DNA of 64,000 nucleotides, taken from contig NZ_CP146986.1 of NCBI RefSeq assembly GCF_037126175.1, forward strand, positions 3,314,501 through 3,378,500, read 5' to 3'. The position numbers and the translations under genes were made by a program. The notes beneath the pieces were generated by a model that was given only the letters and a program-made list of their open reading frames with translations, was not told the DNA's origin and did not search any database. This document shows positions 27,299 through 34,433 of this stretch, in pieces (within the stretch, counting starts at the first letter, position 1; the number at the start of each line of letters is the position of its first letter). The DNA comes from Pseudomonas sp. RSB 5.4. Its GTDB lineage: Bacteria; Pseudomonadota; Gammaproteobacteria; Pseudomonadales; Pseudomonadaceae.

Positions 27299-28660
27299 AT
27301 GCCTGATTTTTCCTTCTCCCGAGACAGCGCTATCTCAACCCTGCGCCTGCTCGGCGGCTGCACCGCGCTCGGCTTCGCCACCTACGCCCAGGCGGCTCCC
27401 GCCTTCGACAGTGACTCACCGTGGATGCTCGGTGACTGGAACGGCACGCGTACCGAGCTGGCGGAAAAAGGCTACGACTTCAAACTCGACTACACCGGCG
27501 AAATGGGCAGCAACCTGCACGGCGGCTACGACCACGATCGCACCGCGCGCTACAGCGATCAGTTCGGTCTGGGCACGCACCTGGACCTGCAAAAAATCCT
27601 CGGCTGGAACGACGCCGAATTTCAGCTGACCATCACCAAGCGCAGCGGCAACAACATCAGCAATGACCGGATCAACGACCCACGCGTTGGCGGCTTCACC
27701 TCGGCCCAGGAAGTCTGGGGCCGTGGCCAGACCACACGCCTGACGCAGATGTGGTATCAGCAGAAATTCTTCGACCAGAAGCTCGACATCAAGGTCGGCC
27801 GCTTCGGCGAAGGCGAAGACTTCAACAGCTTCCCGTGCGACTTCCAGAACCTGGCGTTCTGCGGCTCGCAGGTCGGCAACTGGGTCGGCGGCATCTGGTA
27901 CAACTGGCCGGTCAGCCAGTGGGCACTGCGGGTCAAATATCACCTGACCCCGGAGCTGTACGCGCAAGTCGGCGCCTACGAGCAGAACCCGTCGAACCTC
28001 GATCGCGGCAACGGCTTCAAACTCAGCGGCAGCGGCACCCAGGGCGCCGTGCTGCCGGTGGAACTGGTGTGGACGCCGAAGCTCAACGACCTGCCGGGCG
28101 AATACCGTGCCGGTTATTACTACAGCAGCGCCAAGGCCTCTGACGTCTATAAAGACCAGAACGGCCAGCCCGCCGCACTGAGCGGCGAAGCCTATCGGAG
28201 CGCGTCGAGCAAGCACGGCGTGTGGTTCGGCGCCCAGCAGCAAATCACCAGCATCGCCAGCGATCACTCGCGCGGCTTGAGCGTGTTCGCCAACGCGACG
28301 ATGCACGACAAGAAAACCAACGCGATCGACAACTACGTGCAGGCCGGCGTGGTCTACAAAGGCCCGTTCGATGCCCGCGCCAAGGATGACATCGGTTTCG
28401 CCCTGGCTCGCGTGCACGTCAACCCGGCCTTCCGCAAGAACGCCGAAGCGAGCAATCAGGCGCACGCCGTCTACGACTATGACGACCCGTCCTTCCTGCC
28501 ACCGCAGGACACCGAATACAGCGCCGAACTGTATTACGGCGTGCACGTCGCCAACTGGCTGACCGTGCGCCCGAACCTGCAATACATCCGCCATCCGGGC
28601 GGCGTGAACGAGGTCGATGACGCACTGATCGCGGGGATCAAGATCCAGTCTTCGTTCTAA
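27299..28660 (+). CDS. OprB-type carbohydrate-selective porin
   Basis: A 453-residue outer-membrane porin with a signal peptide cleaved near AQA-APAFD. The family motifs WMLGDWNGTRTELAEKGYDF and KVGRFGEGEDFNSFPCDFQN are present, and the protein ends with an aromatic residue (IKIQSSF) as barrel proteins do. OprB porins admit glucose and other sugars. The gene lies just upstream of the membrane glucose dehydrogenase gene, so uptake into the periplasm and oxidation there are encoded side by side. The 270 bases upstream hold no other gene. Confidence 0.9.
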   Translation: MPDFSFSRDSAISTLRLLGGCTALGFATYAQAAPAFDSDSPWMLGDWNGTRTELAEKGYDFKLDYTGEMGSNLHGGYDHDRTARYSDQFGLGTHLDLQKILGWNDAEFQLTITKRSGNNISNDRINDPRVGGFTSAQEVWGRGQTTRLTQMWYQQKFFDQKLDIKVGRFGEGEDFNSFPCDFQNLAFCGSQVGNWVGGIWYNWPVSQWALRVKYHLTPELYAQVGAYEQNPSNLDRGNGFKLSGSGTQGAVLPVELVWTPKLNDLPGEYRAGYYYSSAKASDVYKDQNGQPAALSGEAYRSASSKHGVWFGAQQQITSIASDHSRGLSVFANATMHDKKTNAIDNYVQAGVVYKGPFDARAKDDIGFALARVHVNPAFRKNAEASNQAHAVYDYDDPSFLPPQDTEYSAELYYGVHVANWLTVRPNLQYIRHPGGVNEVDDALIAGIKIQSSF

Positions 28661-28680
28661 AGATTTACGCAAATCCCAAG

Positions 28681-28769
28681 GTGGGAGCGGGCTTGGTCGC
28701 GAAGGCGGCGTGTCAGTCAACACATCAGCCTTCTGACACACCGCTTTTGCGAGCAAGCCCGCCCCCACA
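28681..28769. repeat. REP doublet, family A, slightly degraded
   Basis: Inverted pair with mismatches (GCTTGGTCGCGA on the left, CCCGCCCCCACA on the right). It lies between the oprB-like and gcd genes and may affect read-through between them. Confidence 0.9.
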
Positions 28770-28885
28770 GGGGATTTATGAAATTCGTTAGCTAGACAAG
28801 TTTTTATCTGAACCATACCTGCGCCCAATCGTCATCTAAAGTGACTAAAGCGCGGGACTAAATAAACGTCACGGAGAATCACACT

Positions 28886-31297
28886 ATGAGCACTGAAAGT
28901 GCTTCGAGTCGGGGCCGTCTGTTACCGAGCCTGCTCGGCATTCTGCTTCTACTGATGGGCCTGGCCATGCTGGCCGGGGGAGTCAAGCTGAGCATGCTCG
29001 GCGGCTCGCTGTACTACCTGCTGGCCGGTATCGGCATTGCGCTGAGCGGCATTCTGTTGCTGCTGCGTCGTCGCGCAGCGCTGGGCCTGTACGCCATCGT
29101 GTTGTTCGCCAGCACGGTCTGGGCCTTGTGGGAAGTCGGTCTGGACTGGTGGCAACTGGTGCCGCGTCTGGCACTGTGGTTTGTCCTCGGCATCGTGATG
29201 TTGCTGCCGTGGTTCCGTCGTCCGCTGCTGCTTGCCGGCCCGGCGCCGATGGGCACGGGTGGTCTGAGCGTGGCTGTGGTGCTGGCCGGCGTCACTGCCC
29301 TGGCCAGCCTGTTCACCCACCCCGGGGAAACCTTTGGCGAACTGGGCCGCGACACCGCAGACATGACCAGCACCGCGCCCGCCATGCCGGATGGCGAATG
29401 GCAGGCTTATGGCCGCACCGAGTTCGGTGACCGCTACTCGCCGCTGAAGCAGATCACCCCGGCCAACGTCGGCAAGCTGAAAGAGGCCTGGCGCATCCAG
29501 ACCGGCGACCTGCCGACGTCTGATGACCCGGTCGAGCTGACCAACGAAAACACCCCGCTCAAAGTCAACGGCATGATCTATGCGTGCACCGCGCACAGCA
29601 AAGTGCTGGCACTGGACCCGGACACCGGCAAGGAAATCTGGCGCTTCGACCCGCAGATCAAAAGCCCGGTGGGCTTCAAGGGCTTCGCCCACATGACCTG
29701 CCGTGGCGTGTCGTACTACGACGAAGCCGCTTACGCGAAAGCTGATAACGCCGCCTCGGCCGTTATCTCCGAAGCCGGCAAAGCCGTTGCCCAGGACTGC
29801 CCGCGTCGTCTGTACCTGCCTACCGCCGATGCACGCCTGATCGCACTGAACGCCGACACCGGCAAGATCTGCGAAGGCTTCGGCAAAAACGGCGTGGTCG
29901 ACCTGACCCAAGGCATCGGCCCGTTCACCGCCGGTGGCTACTACTCCACCTCGCCGGCCGCGATTACCCGTGATCTGGTGATCATGGGCGGTCACGTCAC
30001 CGACAACGAATCGACCAACGAGCCATCGGGCGTGATCCGCGCCTTCGACGTGCACGACGGCCACCTCGTGTGGAACTGGGACAGCGACAAGCCAGACGCC
30101 ACCGAGCCTCTGGCGCCGGGCGAAATCTACAGCCGTAACTCGGCGAACATGTGGTCGCTGGCCAGCGTCGATGAAAAACTCGGCATGGTTTATCTGCCAC
30201 TGGGCAACCAGACTCCGGACCAGTGGGGCGCCGACCGCACCCCAGGCGCCGAGAAATTCAGCGCCGGCATCGTCGCGCTGGACCTGGCCACCGGTAAAGT
30301 GCGCTGGAACTACCAGTTCACCCACCACGACCTGTGGGACATGGACGTTGGCAGCCAGCCAACCCTGCTCGACATGAAAACCGCCGATGGCGTGAAACCG
30401 GCGCTGATCGCCCCGACCAAACAGGGCAGCCTGTACGTCCTCGACCGTCGTGACGGCACGCCAATCATCCCGATCCGCGAAATCCCGGTTCCGCAAGGCG
30501 CCGTGAAAGGCGACCACACCGCACCGACCCAGGCCCGTTCGGACCTCAACCTGCTGGCCCCGGAACTGACCGAAAAAGCCATGTGGGGCGCGAGCCCGTT
30601 CGATCAGATGCTGTGCCGCATCCAGTTCAAGGAGCTGCGTTACGAAGGCCAATACACGCCTCCGTCGGAGCAAGGCAGCCTGATCTACCCGGGTAACGTC
30701 GGCGTGTTCAACTGGGGCGGCGTCTCGGTCGACCCGGTTCGCCAGATGCTGTTCACCAGCCCGAACTACATGGCCTTCGTCTCGAAGATGATCCCGCGCG
30801 CCGAAGTGGCCGCCGACAGCAAACGCGAAAGCGAAACCGCCGGTATCCAGCCAAACACTGGCGCGCCATACGCGGTGACCATGCACCCGTTCATGTCGCC
30901 CTTCGGCGTACCGTGCCAGGCCCCGGCCTGGGGCTACGTCGCCGGTATCGACCTGACCACCGGCAAAGTCGTGTGGAAACGCAAGAACGGCACCAGCCGC
31001 GACAGCTCGCCAATCCCGATCGGCTTCACCCTTGGCGTGCCTAGCATGGGTGGTTCGATGGTGACTGCCGGCGGTGTCGGCTTCCTCAGCGGCACCCTCG
31101 ACCAGTACCTGCGCGCCTACGACGTGAACACTGGTAAAGAGCTGTGGAAATCGCGCCTGCCTGCCGGCGGCCAAGCGACCCCGATGACCTACACCGGCAA
31201 GGACGGCAAGCAATACGTGCTGCTGGTGGTGGGTGGTCACGGTTCGCTGGGCACCAAGATGGGTGACTACGTGATTGCGTACAAACTGCCGGAATAA
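28886..31297 (+). CDS. gcd: Membrane-bound PQQ-dependent glucose dehydrogenase
   Basis: An 803-residue quinoprotein. Five hydrophobic segments fill the first 150 residues, and the rest is a periplasmic PQQ propeller starting at GEWQAYGRTEFGDRYSPLKQI. Typical repeats include LALDPDTGKEIWRFDPQ, VALDLATGKVRWNYQFTHHDLWDMD and LYVLDRRDGTPI. It oxidises glucose to gluconolactone in the periplasm and passes electrons to ubiquinone. The start has CACGGAG 9-15 bases upstream. The porin gene upstream supports the sugar-oxidation role; a quinate or shikimate dehydrogenase is less likely. Confidence 0.94.
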   Translation: MSTESASSRGRLLPSLLGILLLLMGLAMLAGGVKLSMLGGSLYYLLAGIGIALSGILLLLRRRAALGLYAIVLFASTVWALWEVGLDWWQLVPRLALWFVLGIVMLLPWFRRPLLLAGPAPMGTGGLSVAVVLAGVTALASLFTHPGETFGELGRDTADMTSTAPAMPDGEWQAYGRTEFGDRYSPLKQITPANVGKLKEAWRIQTGDLPTSDDPVELTNENTPLKVNGMIYACTAHSKVLALDPDTGKEIWRFDPQIKSPVGFKGFAHMTCRGVSYYDEAAYAKADNAASAVISEAGKAVAQDCPRRLYLPTADARLIALNADTGKICEGFGKNGVVDLTQGIGPFTAGGYYSTSPAAITRDLVIMGGHVTDNESTNEPSGVIRAFDVHDGHLVWNWDSDKPDATEPLAPGEIYSRNSANMWSLASVDEKLGMVYLPLGNQTPDQWGADRTPGAEKFSAGIVALDLATGKVRWNYQFTHHDLWDMDVGSQPTLLDMKTADGVKPALIAPTKQGSLYVLDRRDGTPIIPIREIPVPQGAVKGDHTAPTQARSDLNLLAPELTEKAMWGASPFDQMLCRIQFKELRYEGQYTPPSEQGSLIYPGNVGVFNWGGVSVDPVRQMLFTSPNYMAFVSKMIPRAEVAADSKRESETAGIQPNTGAPYAVTMHPFMSPFGVPCQAPAWGYVAGIDLTTGKVVWKRKNGTSRDSSPIPIGFTLGVPSMGGSMVTAGGVGFLSGTLDQYLRAYDVNTGKELWKSRLPAGGQATPMTYTGKDGKQYVLLVVGGHGSLGTKMGDYVIAYKLPE

Positions 31298-31316
31298 GTT
31301 TTACCGGCAGTAATAG

Positions 31317-31351
31317 AAAGGCGATGTTCCATGAGGGACATCGCCTTTTTT
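31317..31351 (+). terminator. Intrinsic terminator of gcd
   Basis: Stem GGCGATGT/ACATCGCC with flanking A and T runs, followed by seven T, 20 bases after the gcd stop. Confidence 0.92.
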
Positions 31352-31386
31352 GTTGCACACAGCTTTTCTGAACTCACTGAAAAACC

Positions 31387-31475
31387 TGTGGGAGCGGGCT
31401 TGCTCGCGAAGGCGGTGTGTCAGCCAATTAATTTGCCACTGACACACCGCTTTCGCGAGCAAGCCCGCTCCCACA
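31387..31475. repeat. REP doublet, family A
   Basis: Inverted pair of the family A palindrome with the common GGCGGTGTGTCAG...CTGACACACCGC spacer arms, also seen at 32180 and 40053. Confidence 0.93.
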
Positions 31476-31619
31476 ATGGACGGTGTCCGTCCTACAGAAG
31501 CGCGTTACATGCGGGAGTTTTCTGACAAGTCGCGTCGGTTGTGCTTCGGAAGTCGGCTGGATAGGCTTTGAAGATCGCTGGAAATTCAGCGAACGGGCGT
31601 CGCGGCCTGATAACTGATG

Positions 31620-31807
31620 CATAATCGCCAACCTGACAGCACCTGCCGGTGCCTGTTGGTTGTTTCATGGCGGCTGTGCGCGGGATACCTTTCTAGGGAG
31701 GTATGCCGATTTCTCAGTTATCGGTCCGCGAACCCGCGTACAGCTGCCACCTCAGATTGCGTCGCGGCAATCGAAGGTAGCTCCACTTCACCAACTGAGA
31801 ACTCATC
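31620..31807 (+). promoter_or_regulatory. Structured 5' leader RNA of the DUF6124 gene
   Basis: CATAAT (31620-31625) is a plausible -10. The following 178 bases fold into five clean elements. P1 is 630-639 with 653-661, plus CACC/GGTG (640-643, 648-651). P2 is 16 bp, GGCGGCTGTGCGCGGG (669-684) with CCCGCGTACAGCTGCC (733-748), fully paired counting two G-U. Inside P2, P3 is ATACCT/AGGTAT (685-690, 699-704) and P4 is GCCGAT/ATCGGT (705-710, 720-725), abutting without gaps, with a 7-base joint back to P2: a three-way junction. P5 is GATTGC/GCAATC (755-772). All numbers are offsets from 31000. Hairpin loops of P3 and P4 both begin TTCT. The function is unknown; a regulatory leader is inferred. 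Confidence 0.7.
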
Positions 31808-32173
31808 ATGATCAAACCCACACCGAATCCCCCCGAAACCTCCCCCTACGAATCCCTCGATTCCAGAAAACTCCACGACGCCGCCGAACGTGCGCTGGAT
31901 CACTACCTGAAACCCTCCGCCGCCGCTGTGAGATTCCACAAACCCAGCAGCATGTTCCAGGTCGCCCCGGACATGGACAACGAAAGCCTGCTGGCCCACG
32001 CCTGCGAATCACTGGCCTCGGCGAGCATCATGACCAGCGACATCGCAGCCTATGTGGACAGCCCCCAGCGGCAGACGATTCTGGCGATCCAGCAGATCAT
32101 CATGCTGGCTGAACTGGCGGTGAATCGGGTGCTGGATAATGTGGAAATCACCCAATCTGCAGCACACAGCTGA
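31808..32173 (+). CDS. DUF6124 family protein
   Basis: A 121-residue acidic to neutral cytoplasmic protein beginning MIKPTPNPPETSPYESLDSR. It is largely helical (KLHDAAERALDHYL; NESLLAHACESLASASIMTSDIAAYVDSPQRQ; IQQIIMLAELAVNRVLD). The proline-rich start and the ESLLAHACESLASASIM stretch are typical of small proteins that occur as several paralogues in fluorescent pseudomonads (DUF6124/DUF3077), with no known role. No membrane segment or catalytic motif is seen. A long structured leader precedes it and REPs lie on both sides. Confidence 0.8.
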   Translation: MIKPTPNPPETSPYESLDSRKLHDAAERALDHYLKPSAAAVRFHKPSSMFQVAPDMDNESLLAHACESLASASIMTSDIAAYVDSPQRQTILAIQQIIMLAELAVNRVLDNVEITQSAAHS

Positions 32174-32179
32174 GCCATA

Positions 32180-32269
32180 GTGGGAGCGGGCTTGCTCGCG
32201 AAAGCGTCAGCACATCCAACACTTGCGGTGACTGACACACCGCTTTCGCGAGCAAGCCCGCTCCCACAG
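32180..32269. repeat. REP doublet, family A
   Basis: Inverted pair starting seven bases after the DUF6124 stop codon, with ACACCGCTTTCGCGAGCAAG on the right arm. It is followed directly by the 72-bp tandem repeat. Confidence 0.93.
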
Positions 32270-32291
32270 TGGAATTGGGTGAGTCAGTTAG

Positions 32292-32484
32292 AGATTGGTC
32301 GGCTCGTAGGCCGCCATCGCTGGCAAGCCAGCTCCCACATTTGGATTGGGTGCACGCAGTTGGAGATTGGTCGGCTCATAGGCCGCCATCGCGAGCAGGC
32401 TCACTCCTACAGTTGGAATGGGTGTGGTCAGGTGGAGATTGGTCGGCTCGTAGGCCGCCATCGCTGGCAAGCCAGCTCCCACAG
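32292..32484. repeat. 72-bp tandem repeat, 2.7 copies, containing REP-like units
   Basis: Copies begin at 32292, 32364 and 32436 with AGATTGGTCGGCTC and carry GTAGGCCGCCATCGC. Units one and three contain CTGGCAAGCCAGCTCCCAC, while unit two has CGAGCAGGCTCACTCCTAC instead, so the palindromic half has been exchanged between two REP variants while the rest is almost unchanged. There are no spacers and no cas genes, so it is not a CRISPR array. Confidence 0.9.
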
Positions 32485-32499
32485 TTTTGATTTGTGTAT

Positions 32500-32805
32500 G
32501 CCCCATGCGGCGCAGCCGCCCCACTCAACACAATGAGCGCAAGCTCGAGTACCGCTTTTGATCTTGATCCACGGGCGACGTCGGAAGGCTGAGTGGAGGG
32601 ATTGATCCGGGGGCGGGAGCGCAGCGACCGTTTGGCGCAGCCAAACACAGCGAGAGGAGGTGCAGCGAAGCAAACCGGAGGCGCTGCGCCCGGATCAATC
32701 CCGAAGCGAAGGGACCCCGAGCCCCAGCGAGCGGGCCGCACGCAGGAGCAAGCGTTTTTTGCTTACTTTTTTAGGCGCTTGTAAAAAAGTGAGTCGCCGT
32801 AAGGG
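32500..32805. repeat. GC-rich intergenic element split by the IS
   Basis: No convincing gene. The stretch has short palindromic blocks (GCGGCGCAGCCGCC, GAGCGCAAGCTC, GATCCGGGGGC) and ends with CTTACTTTTTT/AAAAAAGTGAG, a hairpin at 32762-32793. Its continuation, GCGAAACCCTAAGTAGCCGT, is found after the IS at 34236. From memory, similar blocks ending in 'gtgagtcgccgtaagggc' recur in intergenic regions of fluorescent pseudomonads and produce spurious small ORFs. No function is known to me. Confidence 0.55.
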
Positions 32806-34227
32806 CCATCCCTTTCAAGGTCTTAGGTAAAATCCCCTGAAATTTCAGTCAGGGATCCCCCGAAGATGTGGACCGATGTTCTAGCTCGATTCGAAAAAAA
32901 AGCACCTGCCAGCGTCATGGCCAAGTTGGCGCTGGAGCAGGCTATTGCTCCTGAGTGGGTCGATCAGGTCTTCGAAGAACATCGGCAACGGCAGTATTCT
33001 CGTGAACTACTGTTCTCGACCATCATCAAGCTGATGTCCCTTGTTTCATTGGGTTTGAAGCCATCCCTGCACGCCGCCGCTCGGCAACTGGAAGATCTTC
33101 CTGTCAGCTTGGCAGCCCTCTACGACAAGATCAGTCGTACCGAACCTGCTCTGTTGCGCGCGCTGGTCACAGGCTGTGCACAACGCCTGACCCCAACCAT
33201 CAAAGAGCTGGGTTGCACCACGATGCTGCCGGGCTGGCAGGTTCGGGTGGTGGACGGCAACCACTTGGCATCCACTGAGAAACGTCTGGGCGCTCTACGC
33301 CACGAGCGGGGTGCCGCTCGTCCTGGCTTTTCGGTGGTTGTCTACGACCCCGATCTCGATCAGGTCATCGACCTTCAGGCATGTGAGGATGCCTACGCAA
33401 GCGAGCGTATTTGTGTGCTGCCTCTATTGGCTGATGCCGAGCCGGGCCAGGTGTGGCTGGCTGATCGACTCTACTGCACGCTCCCGGTTATGGAAGCTTG
33501 TGAGCAGGTCCAGACATCCTTTGTCATTCGTCAGCAAGCCAAGCACCCACGCCTGATTCAAGAGGGTGAGTGGCAAGAGCCCGTAGCTGTGGAAACAGGC
33601 ACTGTGCGCGAGCAGATCATCCACGTCAGAGGCGGTTACCAATGGCGGCGCGTGGAACTGACGCTTCATTCGCCAACAGACTCGGGTGACAGCAGCTTGA
33701 TGTTCTGGAGCAATCTACCTGAGAGCATCAGTGCACAGCAGATCGCAGAACTCTATCGCCGCCGCTGGAGTATTGAGGGCATGTTCCAGCGACTGGAAGC
33801 GATCCTGGAAAGTGAAATCGAAACCCTTGGCAGCCCAAAGGCTGCCTTGCTCGGGTTCGCTACTGCGGTATTGGCATACAACGTCCTGGCCGTACTCAAA
33901 CGAAGTGTCGAACAAGCCCATCGCGACACCCAGCCTGAAGGCTGGGAAGCCTCGACCTACCACTTGGCGGTCCAGGTCAGGAGTGGTTATGAGGGAATGC
34001 AGATTGCGCTGCCCTCGGAGTACCTTCCCGTTATCCCTGCGGAAAAACTGGCTCAGCGCTTGTTGGAACTAGCCAGAAACATCCAGCCAAAACAAGTTGC
34101 GAAAAGCCCCCGAGGCCCCAAGGTGCCCAAGCCCAAAACGTGGGTCCAAGGCACAGCGGTGCATGCTCATGTTTCAACGGACAGGGTAATCAAGGCCGCC
34201 AAAACGAAAAGACCTTGAAAGGGATGG
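32806..34227 (+). mobile_element. Complete IS4-family insertion sequence
   Basis: A 1422-bp element bounded by perfect 19-bp inverted repeats (CCATCCCTTTCAAGGTCTT). It is flanked by a 9-bp direct repeat CCGTAAGGG at 32797-32805 and 34228-34236, the expected target duplication for an IS4-family element. It holds one transposase gene whose stop codon lies inside the right inverted repeat. The intact ends, gene and duplication indicate a recent insertion that could still move. Confidence 0.95.
32866..34218 (+). CDS. IS4-family transposase
   Basis: A 450-residue DDE transposase. The probable triad is Asp130 (RVVDGNHLAS), Asp200 (WLADRLYC) and Glu304 in YRRRWSIEGMFQRLE, the IS4 Y-x2-R-x3-E signature. 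The N-terminal part (MWTDVLARFEKKAPASVMAKLALEQ) matches a common subgroup of IS4 transposases. The gene fills the element and appears intact. Confidence 0.95.
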   Translation: MWTDVLARFEKKAPASVMAKLALEQAIAPEWVDQVFEEHRQRQYSRELLFSTIIKLMSLVSLGLKPSLHAAARQLEDLPVSLAALYDKISRTEPALLRALVTGCAQRLTPTIKELGCTTMLPGWQVRVVDGNHLASTEKRLGALRHERGAARPGFSVVVYDPDLDQVIDLQACEDAYASERICVLPLLADAEPGQVWLADRLYCTLPVMEACEQVQTSFVIRQQAKHPRLIQEGEWQEPVAVETGTVREQIIHVRGGYQWRRVELTLHSPTDSGDSSLMFWSNLPESISAQQIAELYRRRWSIEGMFQRLEAILESEIETLGSPKAALLGFATAVLAYNVLAVLKRSVEQAHRDTQPEGWEASTYHLAVQVRSGYEGMQIALPSEYLPVIPAEKLAQRLLELARNIQPKQVAKSPRGPKVPKPKTWVQGTAVHAHVSTDRVIKAAKTKRP

Positions 34228-34433
34228 CCGTAAGGGCGAAACCCTAAGTAGCCGTTACCAAAAAAACGGATATGTACACAAAAAACCAAGAACCTGGTCG
34301 GCCCAAAGGCCGCCAAGTCCAAAGCGAGCCCCCTGTCAAAACCCTGAACACACAAGCAGAAACACCCACCCCCATTGAAACCACCCAAAGCCTGCCCCAT
34401 CTAAGACCCATACCCCATTGCGCAGGTGCCCCA

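Noticed and set aside
32292..32484. Evenly spaced repeats resembling a CRISPR array
   Set aside because: The 72-bp units are contiguous, have no variable spacers, contain REP palindromes, and no cas gene is near.
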